Shown one piece after another: positions 1-7,693 of a DNA stretch of 12,091 bases; within the stretch, counting starts at the first letter, position 1, and each line of letters begins with the position of its first letter. The DNA lies in NCBI GenBank assembly GCA_030040115.1, contig JASHUH010000213.1, forward strand, positions 1 through 12,091. Direction: 5' to 3'. The notes beneath the pieces were generated by a model. It did not search any database. It was not told the DNA's origin and worked only from the letters and a program-made list of their open reading frames with translations. Source of the stretch: Acidobacteriaceae bacterium. GTDB lineage: Bacteria; Acidobacteriota; Terriglobia; Terriglobales; Acidobacteriaceae. The translations under genes were made by a program, and so were the position numbers.

Positions 1-576
1 TTGCGTGACGGCATGATCTGGCCCGATGGCTATCTGGGGCCGGACGCCTACACGGCTTACGAGCGGAACCTGGAGAATCTGCCTTCGCGCAACGCGGAGC
101 CGAAACCGGTGATGTGGATCAGCGAGGAGCAAGGCGCGGCGATCAAAGACTTCGTGAATTCCGGCAACGGCTTTTACGCGCTGCACAACTGCAGCCATAT
201 CTCCCTTAGCTCGAAGAATTATCGTGAGGTGATGGGCGGCGCCTACATCGGTCATCCGCCACTGCGGCCGTTTCGGGTTCGAGCTTCAGCCAACGCACAC
301 CCCATTACTCAGGGAATGACTGACTTTATCGTCAACGACGAGCAGCACTATGTGGATTACGACAAGGACAAGAAGAACATCCTGCTGGAGGCCGAGAACA
401 TCGACGGTCTGACCTACGAGAATCTCGGCAGTAAGTCGATTTCCGGATGGGCTTACGACTTCGGCAGCGGACGCGTGGTGTTTACCGCGGTGGGCCACAC
501 CATTGATGCTATGTGGAACCCGCAGTATGTGGAGATTCAGAAGCGGTCGATCCGGTGGCTGCTGAAGCAGTTATAA
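1..576 (+). CDS. ThuA-like domain protein, 5'-truncated
   Basis: The last 191 codons of a ThuA (trehalose utilisation)-like protein, which has a glutamine-amidotransferase-like fold. Family blocks seen, numbered from base 1: GNGFYALHN (55-63), GGAYIGHPP (79-87), HPITQGMTDF (100-109), DEQHYVDYD (113-121) and GWAYDFGSGRVVFTAVGHT (149-167). The first strands of the fold are missing and homology-like sequence starts at the very first codon, so the TTG at base 1 is an internal Leu and the gene begins outside the window. ThuA proteins are associated with sugar catabolism, but for most environmental homologues no reaction is established. The amidohydrolase follows 63 nt downstream on the same strand, which suggests an operon. 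Family assignment is firm; substrate is unknown. Confidence 0.85.
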   Translation: MRDGMIWPDGYLGPDAYTAYERNLENLPSRNAEPKPVMWISEEQGAAIKDFVNSGNGFYALHNCSHISLSSKNYREVMGGAYIGHPPLRPFRVRASANAHPITQGMTDFIVNDEQHYVDYDKDKKNILLEAENIDGLTYENLGSKSISGWAYDFGSGRVVFTAVGHTIDAMWNPQYVEIQKRSIRWLLKQL

Positions 577-639
577 GATGGGCGTGACTGAGTAAGTGGG
601 CGCCCGGACGCAGGCGAAGGGCGAAGGAGTGAAAAGCCG

Positions 640-1383
640 ATGGCCAAGGTGATTGACGCGCATGCGCATCTGGGTGAGTGTTGTGTCTTTGGGCTGCTCA
701 GCACCGAGGAGGAGATGCTGCGCCGGATGGAGGAATGCAAGGTGGACGCGACCATCGTCCAGCCCTATCCGGGGGCCAAGAACGCGTGCCAGACGCACGA
801 CCGCATTGCGGAAATGTGCGCCCGGCATCCGGGCCGTTTTTTCGGACTGGCGAGTCTGACCCCGCACGGAAACTATGACGCTTACCGGCGCGAGGTGGAG
901 CGGTGCGTGAAGGACCTGCACTTTGTGGGGGTGAAGCTGCACACCATCGGCCATGGCGTCAATCCCCTGTCCGAGGATGGCGACCGGGTGTTCGCCACCG
1001 CGCATGCCTTGGGTATACCGGCCATGGTGCACACTGGGCCGGGGGTGCCGTTTGCGCTGCCCTCGCTGTGCATTCCCGCGGCGCAGAAATATCCCGGGCT
1101 GAAGATCATTCTCGCCCACGCGGGGTTCGCGGTCTTCTCGGCGGAGGCGCAGGTGGCGGCCTCGGTGTGCGGCAACCTGTATCTGGAGACCTCCTGGTGC
1201 ATTGGGGAAGACATCCGCTGGATGATTTCCAGCATTGGGCCGGAGCGGGTGATGATGGGCGCGGATCTGCCCAGCAACGTGCCGGTGGAGTTCGCCAAAT
1301 ATCGGGCGCTGGACTTAGCCCCCGAGGTCTACGACCGGGTGATGGGCGGCACCGCGGTCGAGGTGTTCCATCTCACGTGGTGA
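640..1383 (+). CDS. amidohydrolase family 2 (TIM-barrel metal-dependent hydrolase)
   Basis: A 247-residue protein of the amidohydrolase-2 superfamily, in which metal-dependent hydrolases or decarboxylases act on ring or acyl substrates. Visible metal and active-site motifs are the N-terminal HxH (DAHAH, His8 and His10), GVKLH (97-101), MVHTG (His131), LAHAG (His160) and MGAD with the late Asp209, in the order expected for strands 1 to 8 of the barrel. The start is fixed by AAGGAG at 624-629, 10 nt before the ATG. It is at the short end for the family but appears complete. No signal peptide is seen, so it is probably cytoplasmic. It likely shares a transcript with the upstream ThuA-like gene and converges on lepB. 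The substrate cannot be deduced. Confidence 0.9.
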   Translation: MAKVIDAHAHLGECCVFGLLSTEEEMLRRMEECKVDATIVQPYPGAKNACQTHDRIAEMCARHPGRFFGLASLTPHGNYDAYRREVERCVKDLHFVGVKLHTIGHGVNPLSEDGDRVFATAHALGIPAMVHTGPGVPFALPSLCIPAAQKYPGLKIILAHAGFAVFSAEAQVAASVCGNLYLETSWCIGEDIRWMISSIGPERVMMGADLPSNVPVEFAKYRALDLAPEVYDRVMGGTAVEVFHLTW

Positions 1384-1411
1384 GAGAAGCAAGCGACGGT
1401 TGCAGCTTCTC
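1384..1411 (+). terminator. candidate hairpin after the amidohydrolase stop
   Basis: Perfect 7-bp inverted repeat GAGAAGC (1384-1390) / GCTTCTC (1405-1411) beginning directly after the TGA. No T-tract follows, so it is not a textbook intrinsic terminator. Its place between convergent genes fits a transcript end or a 3' stabilising stem. Confidence 0.35.
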
Positions 1412-1432
1412 AAAGAAGTCGGCTCCCGGCTT

Positions 1433-1451
1433 GAGCAGGAAGGCGCTGCTC
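1433..1451 (-). terminator. candidate hairpin after the lepB stop
   Basis: Perfect 6-bp inverted repeat GAGCAG (1433-1438) / CTGCTC (1446-1451) with a 7-nt loop, just past the lepB stop codon on the minus strand. There is no U-tract. It and the stem at 1384-1411 occupy the short convergent gap, one beside each gene's stop. Confidence 0.3.
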
Positions 1452-1456
1452 TTGCT

Positions 1457-2074
1457 CTAACGCAAGACCCCGGCGTCTTTGGCCGGCCAATAGACGAAAA
1501 CCGCCTTGCCGTAGATGAGCGAACGCTCCACGGGGCCAAACTCGCGGCTATCGGAAGAGATAGAGCGATGGTCGCCCATCATGAAGTAGCAATCGGGCGG
1601 GACGACCATCTCCGGCATCGAACGTGTGTCACGGTACTGGGAAGGGACATAGGATTCATGCAGGCGCTTACCATTGAGCCAGACCACGCCGCGGTCGATG
1701 CGGATGCGGTCTCCGGGAAGAGCGATGACGCGCTTGATGTAGCTCTTTTCGGGATCGCGCGGATAGTGGAAGACCACGATATCGCCGCGCTCGATGGCCT
1801 CAATATGATAAGCAAATTTATTGATGAAGAGACGATCGCGATCTTCCAGCCGCGGCAACATGCTGGTGCCTTCCACGCGCACGGGTTGATAGAGAAAGGT
1901 GATGATCAACACCGATGCGGCCGCGGAGACGAGCAGATCGCGCACCCACAGGGCAAGGGAATTGGGCTTGCGCGGGGACGGCCGCGGAGTCGGCGCCTGG
2001 GCGGGAGGAATCGATTCAGCCTGAGCGCCGGCGCCGGAAAGAGTGTTTTGAGAATCCTGAGGAGCTGTTGACAT
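1457..2074 (-). CDS. lepB: signal peptidase I
   Basis: A 205-residue type I leader peptidase (serine-lysine dyad protease, S26) that removes signal peptides from Sec and Tat substrates on the outer face of the inner membrane. A Pro-rich cytoplasmic tail (about 1-38) precedes one membrane segment (about 46-63). Box B EGTSMLP carries nucleophile Ser71; SYIKRVIALPGD carries general base Lys114; box E GDHRSISSDSREFG spans 167-180, with His where Asn is common. The single membrane anchor and short length match the compact non-enterobacterial type. It starts 11 nt after the stop of the secreted-protein gene at 2086-2958, with no obvious Shine-Dalgarno, suggesting translation is coupled or reinitiates from that gene. 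Function is secure from the motifs. Confidence 0.96.
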   Translation of the reverse strand: MSTAPQDSQNTLSGAGAQAESIPPAQAPTPRPSPRKPNSLALWVRDLLVSAAASVLIITFLYQPVRVEGTSMLPRLEDRDRLFINKFAYHIEAIERGDIVVFHYPRDPEKSYIKRVIALPGDRIRIDRGVVWLNGKRLHESYVPSQYRDTRSMPEMVVPPDCYFMMGDHRSISSDSREFGPVERSLIYGKAVFVYWPAKDAGVLR

Positions 2075-2085
2075 CTATTTTTAGA

Positions 2086-2958
2086 TTACTCGCAACCGAG
2101 CCCTCCGGCTGGACACGGGAGGGGGGCGTGGCCGGGCTTTTCGATCGGTTTTGGTTGGCCGGCTGCGGGAACCAGGGCAGGCGGCGTTCCCGGAGCTCCC
2201 GCCGGGGCCAGGTTTTCGGGCTCCAGAAGCAGGGGCCGCTGCAGCACCATCTCCACTTGTGTGCCCGATTCAATGTTGACGTCGGCGCCACGGGTAAAGA
2301 GCGAGACCAAGCCAGCCGCCGCGAGCCCCGCGCCCACGCCAGCCAAACCGCCGGCAAGCGGGTGGCCCGAGCCCAGGCCGCCGATGGCGCCCACGGTAGC
2401 CCCGGTGGGGACGGAAACCTTCGCCACCTCGCCCGCGTGGCGGCTCTTATCACCATTCTCCTGAATGGTTCCTTCGCCGTCGTCCTTGACCGTCTGCTTG
2501 CTCGCACCGGGCAGGTCATTCACCATCCCGGGAATCTCCACTACCGTGCCATTGGGAAAGATGATGGAGGTGAAGTGCATATCGAGCTGGGCCCGGCCGC
2601 GAACCCGGCCGGCGCGCTCCACGCGATCGACCACGCCCTGCACGTAAACCCCTGCTGGAATCATCACCCGGTTGCCGACCACCACGGGAAATGTGGAGGC
2701 GAGATAAACGCCGTCGCCGGGTTTGGCGCTCTTGGTGTTGATGGCGCTGCGCAATTGCAGCAGAACCTTCGTGCCGACGGGAACGGTGTACGTCTTCTGG
2801 GCCGGAGCGGGTTGCGCCGCCGGCTGGATTGACGCACTGGCAGCGGGTTGCGGCTGGGCGGGCGATTGCGCCGAGCTGAAACCGGGGCCCGTGTATGCAA
2901 AACCGACCAAAAAAGCTGCGGGGAGAGCTGCCCGGAGCAGCCCATGCGGCAGTCGCAT
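2086..2958 (-). CDS. secreted protein with VirB10/TrbI-like beta domain
   Basis: A 290-residue exported protein. Residues 1-30 form a signal peptide, with likely cleavage after SSA30. An Ala/Pro/Gln-rich linker follows (31-54). The conserved block from about 56 to 145 begins VPVGTKVLLQLRSAINTKSAKPGD and includes VMIPAGVYVQGVVDRVERAGRVRGRAQL; this pattern (generic start GT, then IPAG, then G-V-x-R-GR) resembles the C-terminal beta barrel of VirB10/TrbI conjugation proteins. A Gly/Ala-rich stretch (about 188-222) may be membrane-seeking, followed by GTQVEMVLQRPLLL (237-250) and a Pro-rich tail. The start is supported by AGGAGA at the complement of 2964-2969, 5 nt from the ATG. No other type IV secretion genes are nearby, so a conjugation role is unlikely. 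It lies first in an operon with lepB. Exact function is unknown. Confidence 0.8.
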   Translation of the reverse strand: MRLPHGLLRAALPAAFLVGFAYTGPGFSSAQSPAQPQPAASASIQPAAQPAPAQKTYTVPVGTKVLLQLRSAINTKSAKPGDGVYLASTFPVVVGNRVMIPAGVYVQGVVDRVERAGRVRGRAQLDMHFTSIIFPNGTVVEIPGMVNDLPGASKQTVKDDGEGTIQENGDKSRHAGEVAKVSVPTGATVGAIGGLGSGHPLAGGLAGVGAGLAAAGLVSLFTRGADVNIESGTQVEMVLQRPLLLEPENLAPAGAPGTPPALVPAAGQPKPIEKPGHAPLPCPAGGLGCE

Positions 2959-2978
2959 GAATTTCTCCTATCCTCAGC

Positions 2979-2984
2979 ATGATA
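2979..2984 (-). promoter_or_regulatory. possible -10 box of the secreted-protein/lepB operon
   Basis: TATCAT on the minus strand matches the TATAAT consensus at five of six positions and lies 20 nt upstream of the ATG at 2958, giving room for a short leader carrying the AGGAGA site. No convincing -35 element is seen at 16-18 nt, so this rests mainly on the -10 match and position. Confidence 0.35.
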
Positions 2985-3071
2985 GACGGGCGGGGCGCGG
3001 ACAAGGATAGCCTGGCCGATGGTGGATCAGTGAGTCATTCCTCCTCTTTTGCCCGGCTTCATTTCGACGGG

Positions 3072-3101
3072 TAAACAGACGCCGGAAAGCGTCCTTATAA
3101 T
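3072..3101 (+). promoter_or_regulatory. sigma-70-type promoter of the NIPSNAP gene
   Basis: A perfect -10 TATAAT at 3096-3101 with TAAACA at 3072-3077 (four of six -35 positions) at an 18-nt spacing. Transcription would start near 3108, leaving a leader of about 17 nt containing AGGAG (3113-3117) 7 nt before the ATG. This is the conventional, leadered arrangement in the window and contrasts with ntrY and glyA. Confidence 0.6.
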
Positions 3102-3124
3102 AGGTTTTCGCCAGGAGCCCCACC

Positions 3125-3922
3125 ATGAAACGCCGCCAATTTCTTGCCGCATCCCTCGCCACCTCGGCCTTGGCCCTTGCCCATGAGGCCTCGGACGCGC
3201 AATCAGCGCCTGGTTCCGACCGTGAGTTCTACCTGATGCGCCGCTATGACCTGGGCAGCGGGCCGGAATTGAAACTGACGGAGAGCTATTTTTCCGGGGC
3301 GCTGATTCCGGCGCTGGGCCGGATGGGGCTGGGACCCATCGGTGCCTTTCAGCTCGATTACGGACAGCAAACTCCGGCTCACTATCTGCTGATTCCCGGC
3401 GCGTCGATCCAGACCCTCGCGGAGCTGGAACTGCGTCTTGCCGAAGACGCTGAGTTCATGAAGGCCGCAGATCCGTTCTGGAACGCCACCGCCGCATCAC
3501 CCGCGTTTCAACGCGTGGAAGCTTCGCTGATGATCGCCTTTAAGGGCTGGCCCAAGCTGAAGCTGCCGCCCGCCTCCGCCAGCCAGAGCAAACGTATCTT
3601 TCAACTGCGCACCTATGAGAGCCCCAGCAATGGGTACCATGTGCGCAAGGTGGAGATGTTTCATTCCGGTGAATTTGAGATTTTTCTCAAATGCGGGATG
3701 ACGCCCGTATTTTTCAGCGACAAGCTGATCGGCTCCAATCTGCCAAGTTTGACTTACATGCTGTGCTTTACCGAACTGGGCGAGCTCGACGAGAAATGGG
3801 TTGCATTTCGCTCCAACCCGGAATGGAAGAAGCTATCATCGGATCCGCGCTTCGCCTTCGACCAGATTGTGACCAACATTAGCAATCTGGTGTTGAGCCC
3901 CCTCAGTTGTTCCCAAATCTAA
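3125..3922 (+). CDS. Tat-exported NIPSNAP-family protein
   Basis: A 265-residue protein with a twin-arginine-type signal (KRRQFL at 2-7, hydrophobic core to about 20, likely cleavage near ASDA25). Two NIPSNAP/ferredoxin-like alpha-beta repeats follow: roughly 34-140 (FYLMRRYDL...) and 157-260 (RIFQLRTYESPSNGYHVRKVEMF...). The C-terminus NISNLVLSPLSCSQI has the form usual for bacterial NIPSNAP proteins. NIPSNAP domains are dimeric alpha-beta barrels of poorly defined function; in Acidobacteria and Planctomycetes exported copies are common. The start is fixed by AGGAG at 3113-3117. It appears to be a single-gene unit with its own promoter. Family is firm; its substrate or role is unknown. Confidence 0.9.
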   Translation: MKRRQFLAASLATSALALAHEASDAQSAPGSDREFYLMRRYDLGSGPELKLTESYFSGALIPALGRMGLGPIGAFQLDYGQQTPAHYLLIPGASIQTLAELELRLAEDAEFMKAADPFWNATAASPAFQRVEASLMIAFKGWPKLKLPPASASQSKRIFQLRTYESPSNGYHVRKVEMFHSGEFEIFLKCGMTPVFFSDKLIGSNLPSLTYMLCFTELGELDEKWVAFRSNPEWKKLSSDPRFAFDQIVTNISNLVLSPLSCSQI

Positions 3923-3946
3923 AAGAGATATAGGTTGGGCAGCTAA

Positions 3947-3967
3947 CCCCCTCCGCCCGGAGTGGGG
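3947..3967 (+). terminator. candidate GC-rich terminator stem after the NIPSNAP gene
   Basis: CCCCCTCC (3947-3954) can pair with GGAG-T-GGGG (3959-3967), an 8-bp stem with one bulged T and a GCCC loop, 25 nt past the stop. No T-run follows. It separates the NIPSNAP unit from the ntrY promoter, so termination or mRNA 3'-end protection is plausible. Confidence 0.4.
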
Positions 3968-3998
3968 CCGCGCCGTCCCATCTCAGGATGGATCGCAC

Positions 3999-4010
3999 TA
4001 TAATCGCGGC
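3999..4010 (+). promoter_or_regulatory. -10 box for a leaderless ntrY transcript
   Basis: A perfect TATAAT (3999-4004) is followed by six bases and then the ntrY ATG at 4011. Bacterial RNA polymerase normally starts about 7 nt after the -10 box, which is the A of this ATG. No Shine-Dalgarno fits between. A weak -35 (GTCCCA, 3975-3980, three of six, 18-nt spacing) is the best upstream match. Confidence 0.6.
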
Positions 4011-6296
4011 ATGCCGTTCTTCAGCGACCCGCGGCGGCGTTCAGTTGCCCTGCTCTTGGCCGGAGTGCTGCTCTTCTTCGCCTTGTTGGGCGCCTTGCAG
4101 GCGTTCAACACCTCCGACGTCCGTTATCTCAATCCCGAGACTTATGGAGAGACACTGGCGTTCACCGGGCTTACGGTCCTGGTGTTCCTGCTCTTGATTC
4201 TTTTGTTGACGCTCTTGCTCCGGAACATTCTTAAGCTCTATTCGGAACAGAGCAGCAGCGCGCTCGGAGCGCGACTGCGCACGCGTATGGTGCTGGGCGC
4301 GGCGTTGATCGCGGTGACGCCAGCGGCCTTCATGTTTCTGTTCAGCTTCCAGCTCATGAACCGCTCCATCGACCGCTGGTTCTCGCCGAATACATCGGAG
4401 CTGCGCGAAGACTCCACCCGCGTGGTGGAGGAACTGGTGCAATATGTCGCCGGCAACGCGCGGGTGGAAGCGGAATCGATTGTGAATTCGGGCGCGCCCG
4501 ATCAGCCTGTGCCAAAGCTCCGGGAAGAACTGGGTTCTCATCGCATCACCCTCGACGGCGGATTCACGGTGGTTTACCAGAAGAATCGGAATATGCTGGC
4601 CAGCTTTCAGGCTCCGCCGGAGTCGAGTCACGCCACATTGTTGTCCTGGATGGACTCCGGCGACAGGAAGGGCGTTACGCTCCAAGGTCCTCTTTCGGCG
4701 GAACTCCTGTCGGCGGCCCAGCGCAGCGACGAACCTACACTGAAGATCGGCGGCGATCAATTCGCCCTTGGGATGGCGGCAACCCCATCGGGGAGAATCG
4801 TGGTCGTGGCGCTGCCCATGCCACAGGGTCTGAATGAGACAACGGCGCGCATCCGTTCGGGCGCGGACGAGTACTGGAAACTCTTCCGTTCGCGCAGAAG
4901 CATCCGCGACACCTTTTTCCTCATGCTCCTGCTCATCACCGTCTTTGTATTTTTCTCGAGTGTATGGCTGGCGGTATTTCTCTCCAAGCAGATCACGCGG
5001 CCAGTGGAGGCGCTGGCGGATGCCATGAACGAGATCGCGGCCGGTAAGTACGACCACCGCGTCGGCGCCATCGCCACTGCGGAAATGGCTGAGCTGGTGA
5101 ATTCTTTTAACCATATGGCGGCGGACCTGGAGACAAGCCGGCGTATCGCCGAGAGTTCGCAGGGGCAGCTTACCGCAGCCAACCTAGCCGTTGAGGAACG
5201 CCGCCGCGAACTGGAGACCATCCTTGAAACCATCCCCAACGGCCTGGTGACGCTGGACAGCGCTGGACTCGTGCAGCAGGCGAATCGCGCCTTTGCCGCG
5301 CTGATCGGCCGGCGCGATGAATCCAGCCTGGTTGGGGAGAGGATCGAGACGCTCTTTCCGCCGGAGTGCGCCGAAGACCTGACCGGAGTGATCCGCCGCG
5401 GGCAACGCATGGGCGCGGCATTTACGGAAATTGAGTTCTCCACGCACGGCCGCAACCTGCATTTGGCCGTCACCGGCGCGCGGCTGGAACTGGCCCACGG
5501 CAGACCTGGAACGGTGTTGGTGGTCGAAGACACCACCGAACTGCTTCGCGCCCAGCGGCAATTGGCATGGAAAGAAGTGGCGCAGCGTGTGGCTCATGAG
5601 ATCAAGAACCCGCTCACGCCCATCGCCCTCAGCGCGGAGCGGATCGGAAAGCACCTCGACCACGGCCGAATCGACTCGCCGAACATAGTCCGCAAGTGCA
5701 GCGAGATCATTCTGGGCTGTGTGGGCACTTTGCGCACGCTGGTCGACCAATTCTCAGCGTTGGCGCAATTTCCCTCTCCGCAGCCGCGCCCCTGCTGCAT
5801 GAATCAGGTCGCAGAGGAGGCGCTGGCCCTTTTCGCCGGCCGGCTCAACGGCATCACTATCGAGCGCGACTTCGAACCCGGTCTGCCTACGGTCTATGCC
5901 GACCCGGAGGCGATCCGCCGCGCCTTGGCCAACCTCATCGACAACGCCGCCGAAGCCATGCAGGGCAGCCTGCTGCGGGTACTCGGCGTGGGCGCCGCAT
6001 TGAGCGAGGATGGTGGGGCTGTCGAAGTCACAGTATCCGACACCGGCCACGGACTCACCGAAGAGATTCGCGAGCGGCTGTTCCTGCCTTTCTATTCGAC
6101 CAAGCATCGCGGCACCGGGCTAGGTTTGGCGATCGCCGCCAAAATCGTGCAGGAGCACGGCGGCTCGATCCGCGCCGAATCCAACAGCCCCAAGGGCGCG
6201 CGTTTTTTGCTGCGGCTGCCCCTGATGGAAACCAACGGGCAAACGGCGGCTCTTGAAGCCGGCGCCGTAACCGCGGCGAAAGGGTTCTCCGGATGA
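4011..6296 (+). CDS. ntrY: NtrY-type membrane sensor histidine kinase
   Basis: A 761-residue inner-membrane kinase. Hydrophobic segments lie near 11-31, 49-71, 94-114 and 301-323, with a periplasmic sensing region of about 185 residues between the third and fourth, as in NtrY. Then come HAMP (about 322-375), a PAS domain (about 400-510, LETILETIPNGLVTLD), HisKA with phosphoacceptor His529 in VAQRVAHEIKNPLTP, and a HATPase domain with N box NLIDNAAEAM (641-650), G1 DTGHG (677-681) and G2 GTGLGL (701-706). All catalytic motifs are intact. It overlaps ntrX by ATGA, so kinase and regulator are made together. NtrY/NtrX pairs sense nitrogen or redox state in Proteobacteria; the signal here is unknown. 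The start is chosen from the -10 box 6 nt upstream. Confidence 0.93.
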   Translation: MPFFSDPRRRSVALLLAGVLLFFALLGALQAFNTSDVRYLNPETYGETLAFTGLTVLVFLLLILLLTLLLRNILKLYSEQSSSALGARLRTRMVLGAALIAVTPAAFMFLFSFQLMNRSIDRWFSPNTSELREDSTRVVEELVQYVAGNARVEAESIVNSGAPDQPVPKLREELGSHRITLDGGFTVVYQKNRNMLASFQAPPESSHATLLSWMDSGDRKGVTLQGPLSAELLSAAQRSDEPTLKIGGDQFALGMAATPSGRIVVVALPMPQGLNETTARIRSGADEYWKLFRSRRSIRDTFFLMLLLITVFVFFSSVWLAVFLSKQITRPVEALADAMNEIAAGKYDHRVGAIATAEMAELVNSFNHMAADLETSRRIAESSQGQLTAANLAVEERRRELETILETIPNGLVTLDSAGLVQQANRAFAALIGRRDESSLVGERIETLFPPECAEDLTGVIRRGQRMGAAFTEIEFSTHGRNLHLAVTGARLELAHGRPGTVLVVEDTTELLRAQRQLAWKEVAQRVAHEIKNPLTPIALSAERIGKHLDHGRIDSPNIVRKCSEIILGCVGTLRTLVDQFSALAQFPSPQPRPCCMNQVAEEALALFAGRLNGITIERDFEPGLPTVYADPEAIRRALANLIDNAAEAMQGSLLRVLGVGAALSEDGGAVEVTVSDTGHGLTEEIRERLFLPFYSTKHRGTGLGLAIAAKIVQEHGGSIRAESNSPKGARFLLRLPLMETNGQTAALEAGAVTAAKGFSG

Positions 6297-7648
6297 ATCA
6301 CGTGCTGGTCGTCGACGACGAGACGGAGATTCGCACTTCCCTCGAAGAGATTCTTCGCGAGGAGGGCTATGGCGTGGCCAGCGCGGCCACGGCTTCCGAC
6401 GCCGTGGTGTTATTGCAGGACGCGCCGTACGACGTGGTGCTGCTCGACATCTGGCTGCCCGATCGCGACGGTCTCGAAGTGCTGAGCGACATTCGCCAGA
6501 TGCACCACAAATCCCGGCCGGAAGTGGTGATCATCAGTGGGCACGGCACCATCGAAACGGCAGTCAAAGCCACCAAGTGGGGCGCATACGACTTCCTGGA
6601 AAAGCCCCTCTCGCTCGATCGCACTCTGATTGTGCTCAAGAACGCAGTCGAGGCGCGGCGACTGCGCAGCGAAAACGAGGAGTTCAAGCGGCAGTTCAGC
6701 GCCGGCTCGGTGCTGACCGGGGAGAGCGTGCCGGTCAAGGCTCTGCGCCAGCAAATTCGCCTTATGGCGCCCACCAACGGCCGGGTGCTGATTTACGGCG
6801 AATCCGGGACCGGCAAGGAGCTGATCGCCCGTTCCATTCACGCCGAAAGTCTGCGCCGCGATCGGGTGTTCGTGGAGCTGAACTGCGCGGCGATTCCCGA
6901 GGCGCACATCGAGGCGGAGCTCTTCGGCTATCGGCACGGCGCGCACCCCGGCGGTCCGCTGGAACAACGCGGCACGTTGGAACGCGCCGACAGCGGAACC
7001 CTGTTCCTGGACGAAGTGGGCGATATGAGTCTGAAGACTCAGGCCAAGGTCCTGAGCGCGCTTGACGACCAGATGTTTACCCCCCTTGGCGGCGCCCAAC
7101 CCGTCCGCGTGGACGTGCGCGTAATCGCTTCCACCAACAAGGACCTCGAAGAGGAGATCGGTAAAGGCAACTTCCGCGAAGATTTGTTTTACCGGCTCAA
7201 CGTCGTTCCCTTTTTCGTGCCCCCGCTGCGCGAGCGGAAACAGGACATTCCGCTCTTGGCGCGCGAGTTTTTGGCGGATTTCGGCCGCCAATACGGACGG
7301 CCGCGCATCGAGATCGGCGAAGAAGCGGTCGATGCCCTCATGGCTTACCACTGGCCGGGGAATGTGCGCGAACTGCGCAACGTGATTGAGCGCGTTCTCA
7401 TCCTCAATCCCCGCGTGCTGCGCATCGAGCGCAAACATTTGCCGCCGCTGACGCACAAACCCCGTTCCCGCTCCACGGGCGAATTTTCCAGCCTGCAGCA
7501 GGCGCGCGAGGCCTACGAACGCGAATACATCCTCAAAAAAATCGAAGAGGCCCGCAACAACATCAGCCACGCCGCCGAACTGCTGGGATTGGAGCGCAGC
7601 CACCTCTACCGCAAAATGAAAGCGCTGGACATCGTCGTTCGCGAATAG
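6293..7648 (+). CDS. ntrX: NtrX-type response regulator with degenerate GAFTGA loop
   Basis: A 451-residue NtrC-family regulator. The receiver domain (1-120) has Asp8/Asp9, phosphoacceptor Asp52 in LLDIWLP, Ser82 and Lys104. The AAA+ domain (about 140-380) has Walker A GESGTGKE (169-176), Walker B GTLFLDE (235-241), FREDLFYRLNV with Arg295 and Arg301, and sensor II GNVREL (356-361). A Fis-type HTH closes the protein (about 410-447, SHAAELLGLERSHLYRKMKAL), the NtrX style. The loop that contacts sigma-54 in enhancer-binding proteins reads GAHPGG (216-221) instead of GAFTGA, so sigma-54 activation is doubtful although ATPase motifs remain. The ATG overlaps the ntrY stop; no strong ribosome site is seen, so translation is probably coupled. 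Identity is secure; mode of action is inferred. Confidence 0.93.
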   Translation: MNHVLVVDDETEIRTSLEEILREEGYGVASAATASDAVVLLQDAPYDVVLLDIWLPDRDGLEVLSDIRQMHHKSRPEVVIISGHGTIETAVKATKWGAYDFLEKPLSLDRTLIVLKNAVEARRLRSENEEFKRQFSAGSVLTGESVPVKALRQQIRLMAPTNGRVLIYGESGTGKELIARSIHAESLRRDRVFVELNCAAIPEAHIEAELFGYRHGAHPGGPLEQRGTLERADSGTLFLDEVGDMSLKTQAKVLSALDDQMFTPLGGAQPVRVDVRVIASTNKDLEEEIGKGNFREDLFYRLNVVPFFVPPLRERKQDIPLLAREFLADFGRQYGRPRIEIGEEAVDALMAYHWPGNVRELRNVIERVLILNPRVLRIERKHLPPLTHKPRSRSTGEFSSLQQAREAYEREYILKKIEEARNNISHAAELLGLERSHLYRKMKALDIVVRE

Positions 7649-7652
7649 GTCC

Positions 7653-7693
7653 GAACGGCCCTATCAGATCAATTGGCCGCTGGGCGGCCGTTC
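7653..7693. terminator. inverted repeats in the ntrX / J-domain gene convergent gap
   Basis: A perfect 8-bp repeat GAACGGCC (7653-7660) / GGCCGTTC (7686-7693) encloses a second perfect stem GGCCGC-TGG-GCGGCC (7675-7689). The two share bases 7686-7689, so only one can form fully at a time. The site overlaps the stop of the minus-strand gene. There is no U-tract on either strand, so termination would be non-canonical. Confidence 0.4.

Noticed and set aside
1..3. TTG at the first base as a true start codon
   Set aside because: The ThuA fold's first strands are missing and conserved sequence starts at once, so the gene continues upstream.
1915..2832. A 305-codon plus-strand frame over lepB and the secreted protein
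   Set aside because: The opposite strand carries a signal peptide, a conserved block and a catalytic protease; this frame has none of these.
4041..5114. A 357-codon minus-strand frame opposite ntrY
   Set aside because: Antisense shadow of a well supported kinase; product is His/Gln/Arg-rich with no recognisable domain.
6410..7603. A 397-codon open frame on the minus strand opposite ntrX
   Set aside because: It lies wholly antisense to the motif-rich ntrX, has low-complexity GC-driven composition and no family motif or ribosome site.
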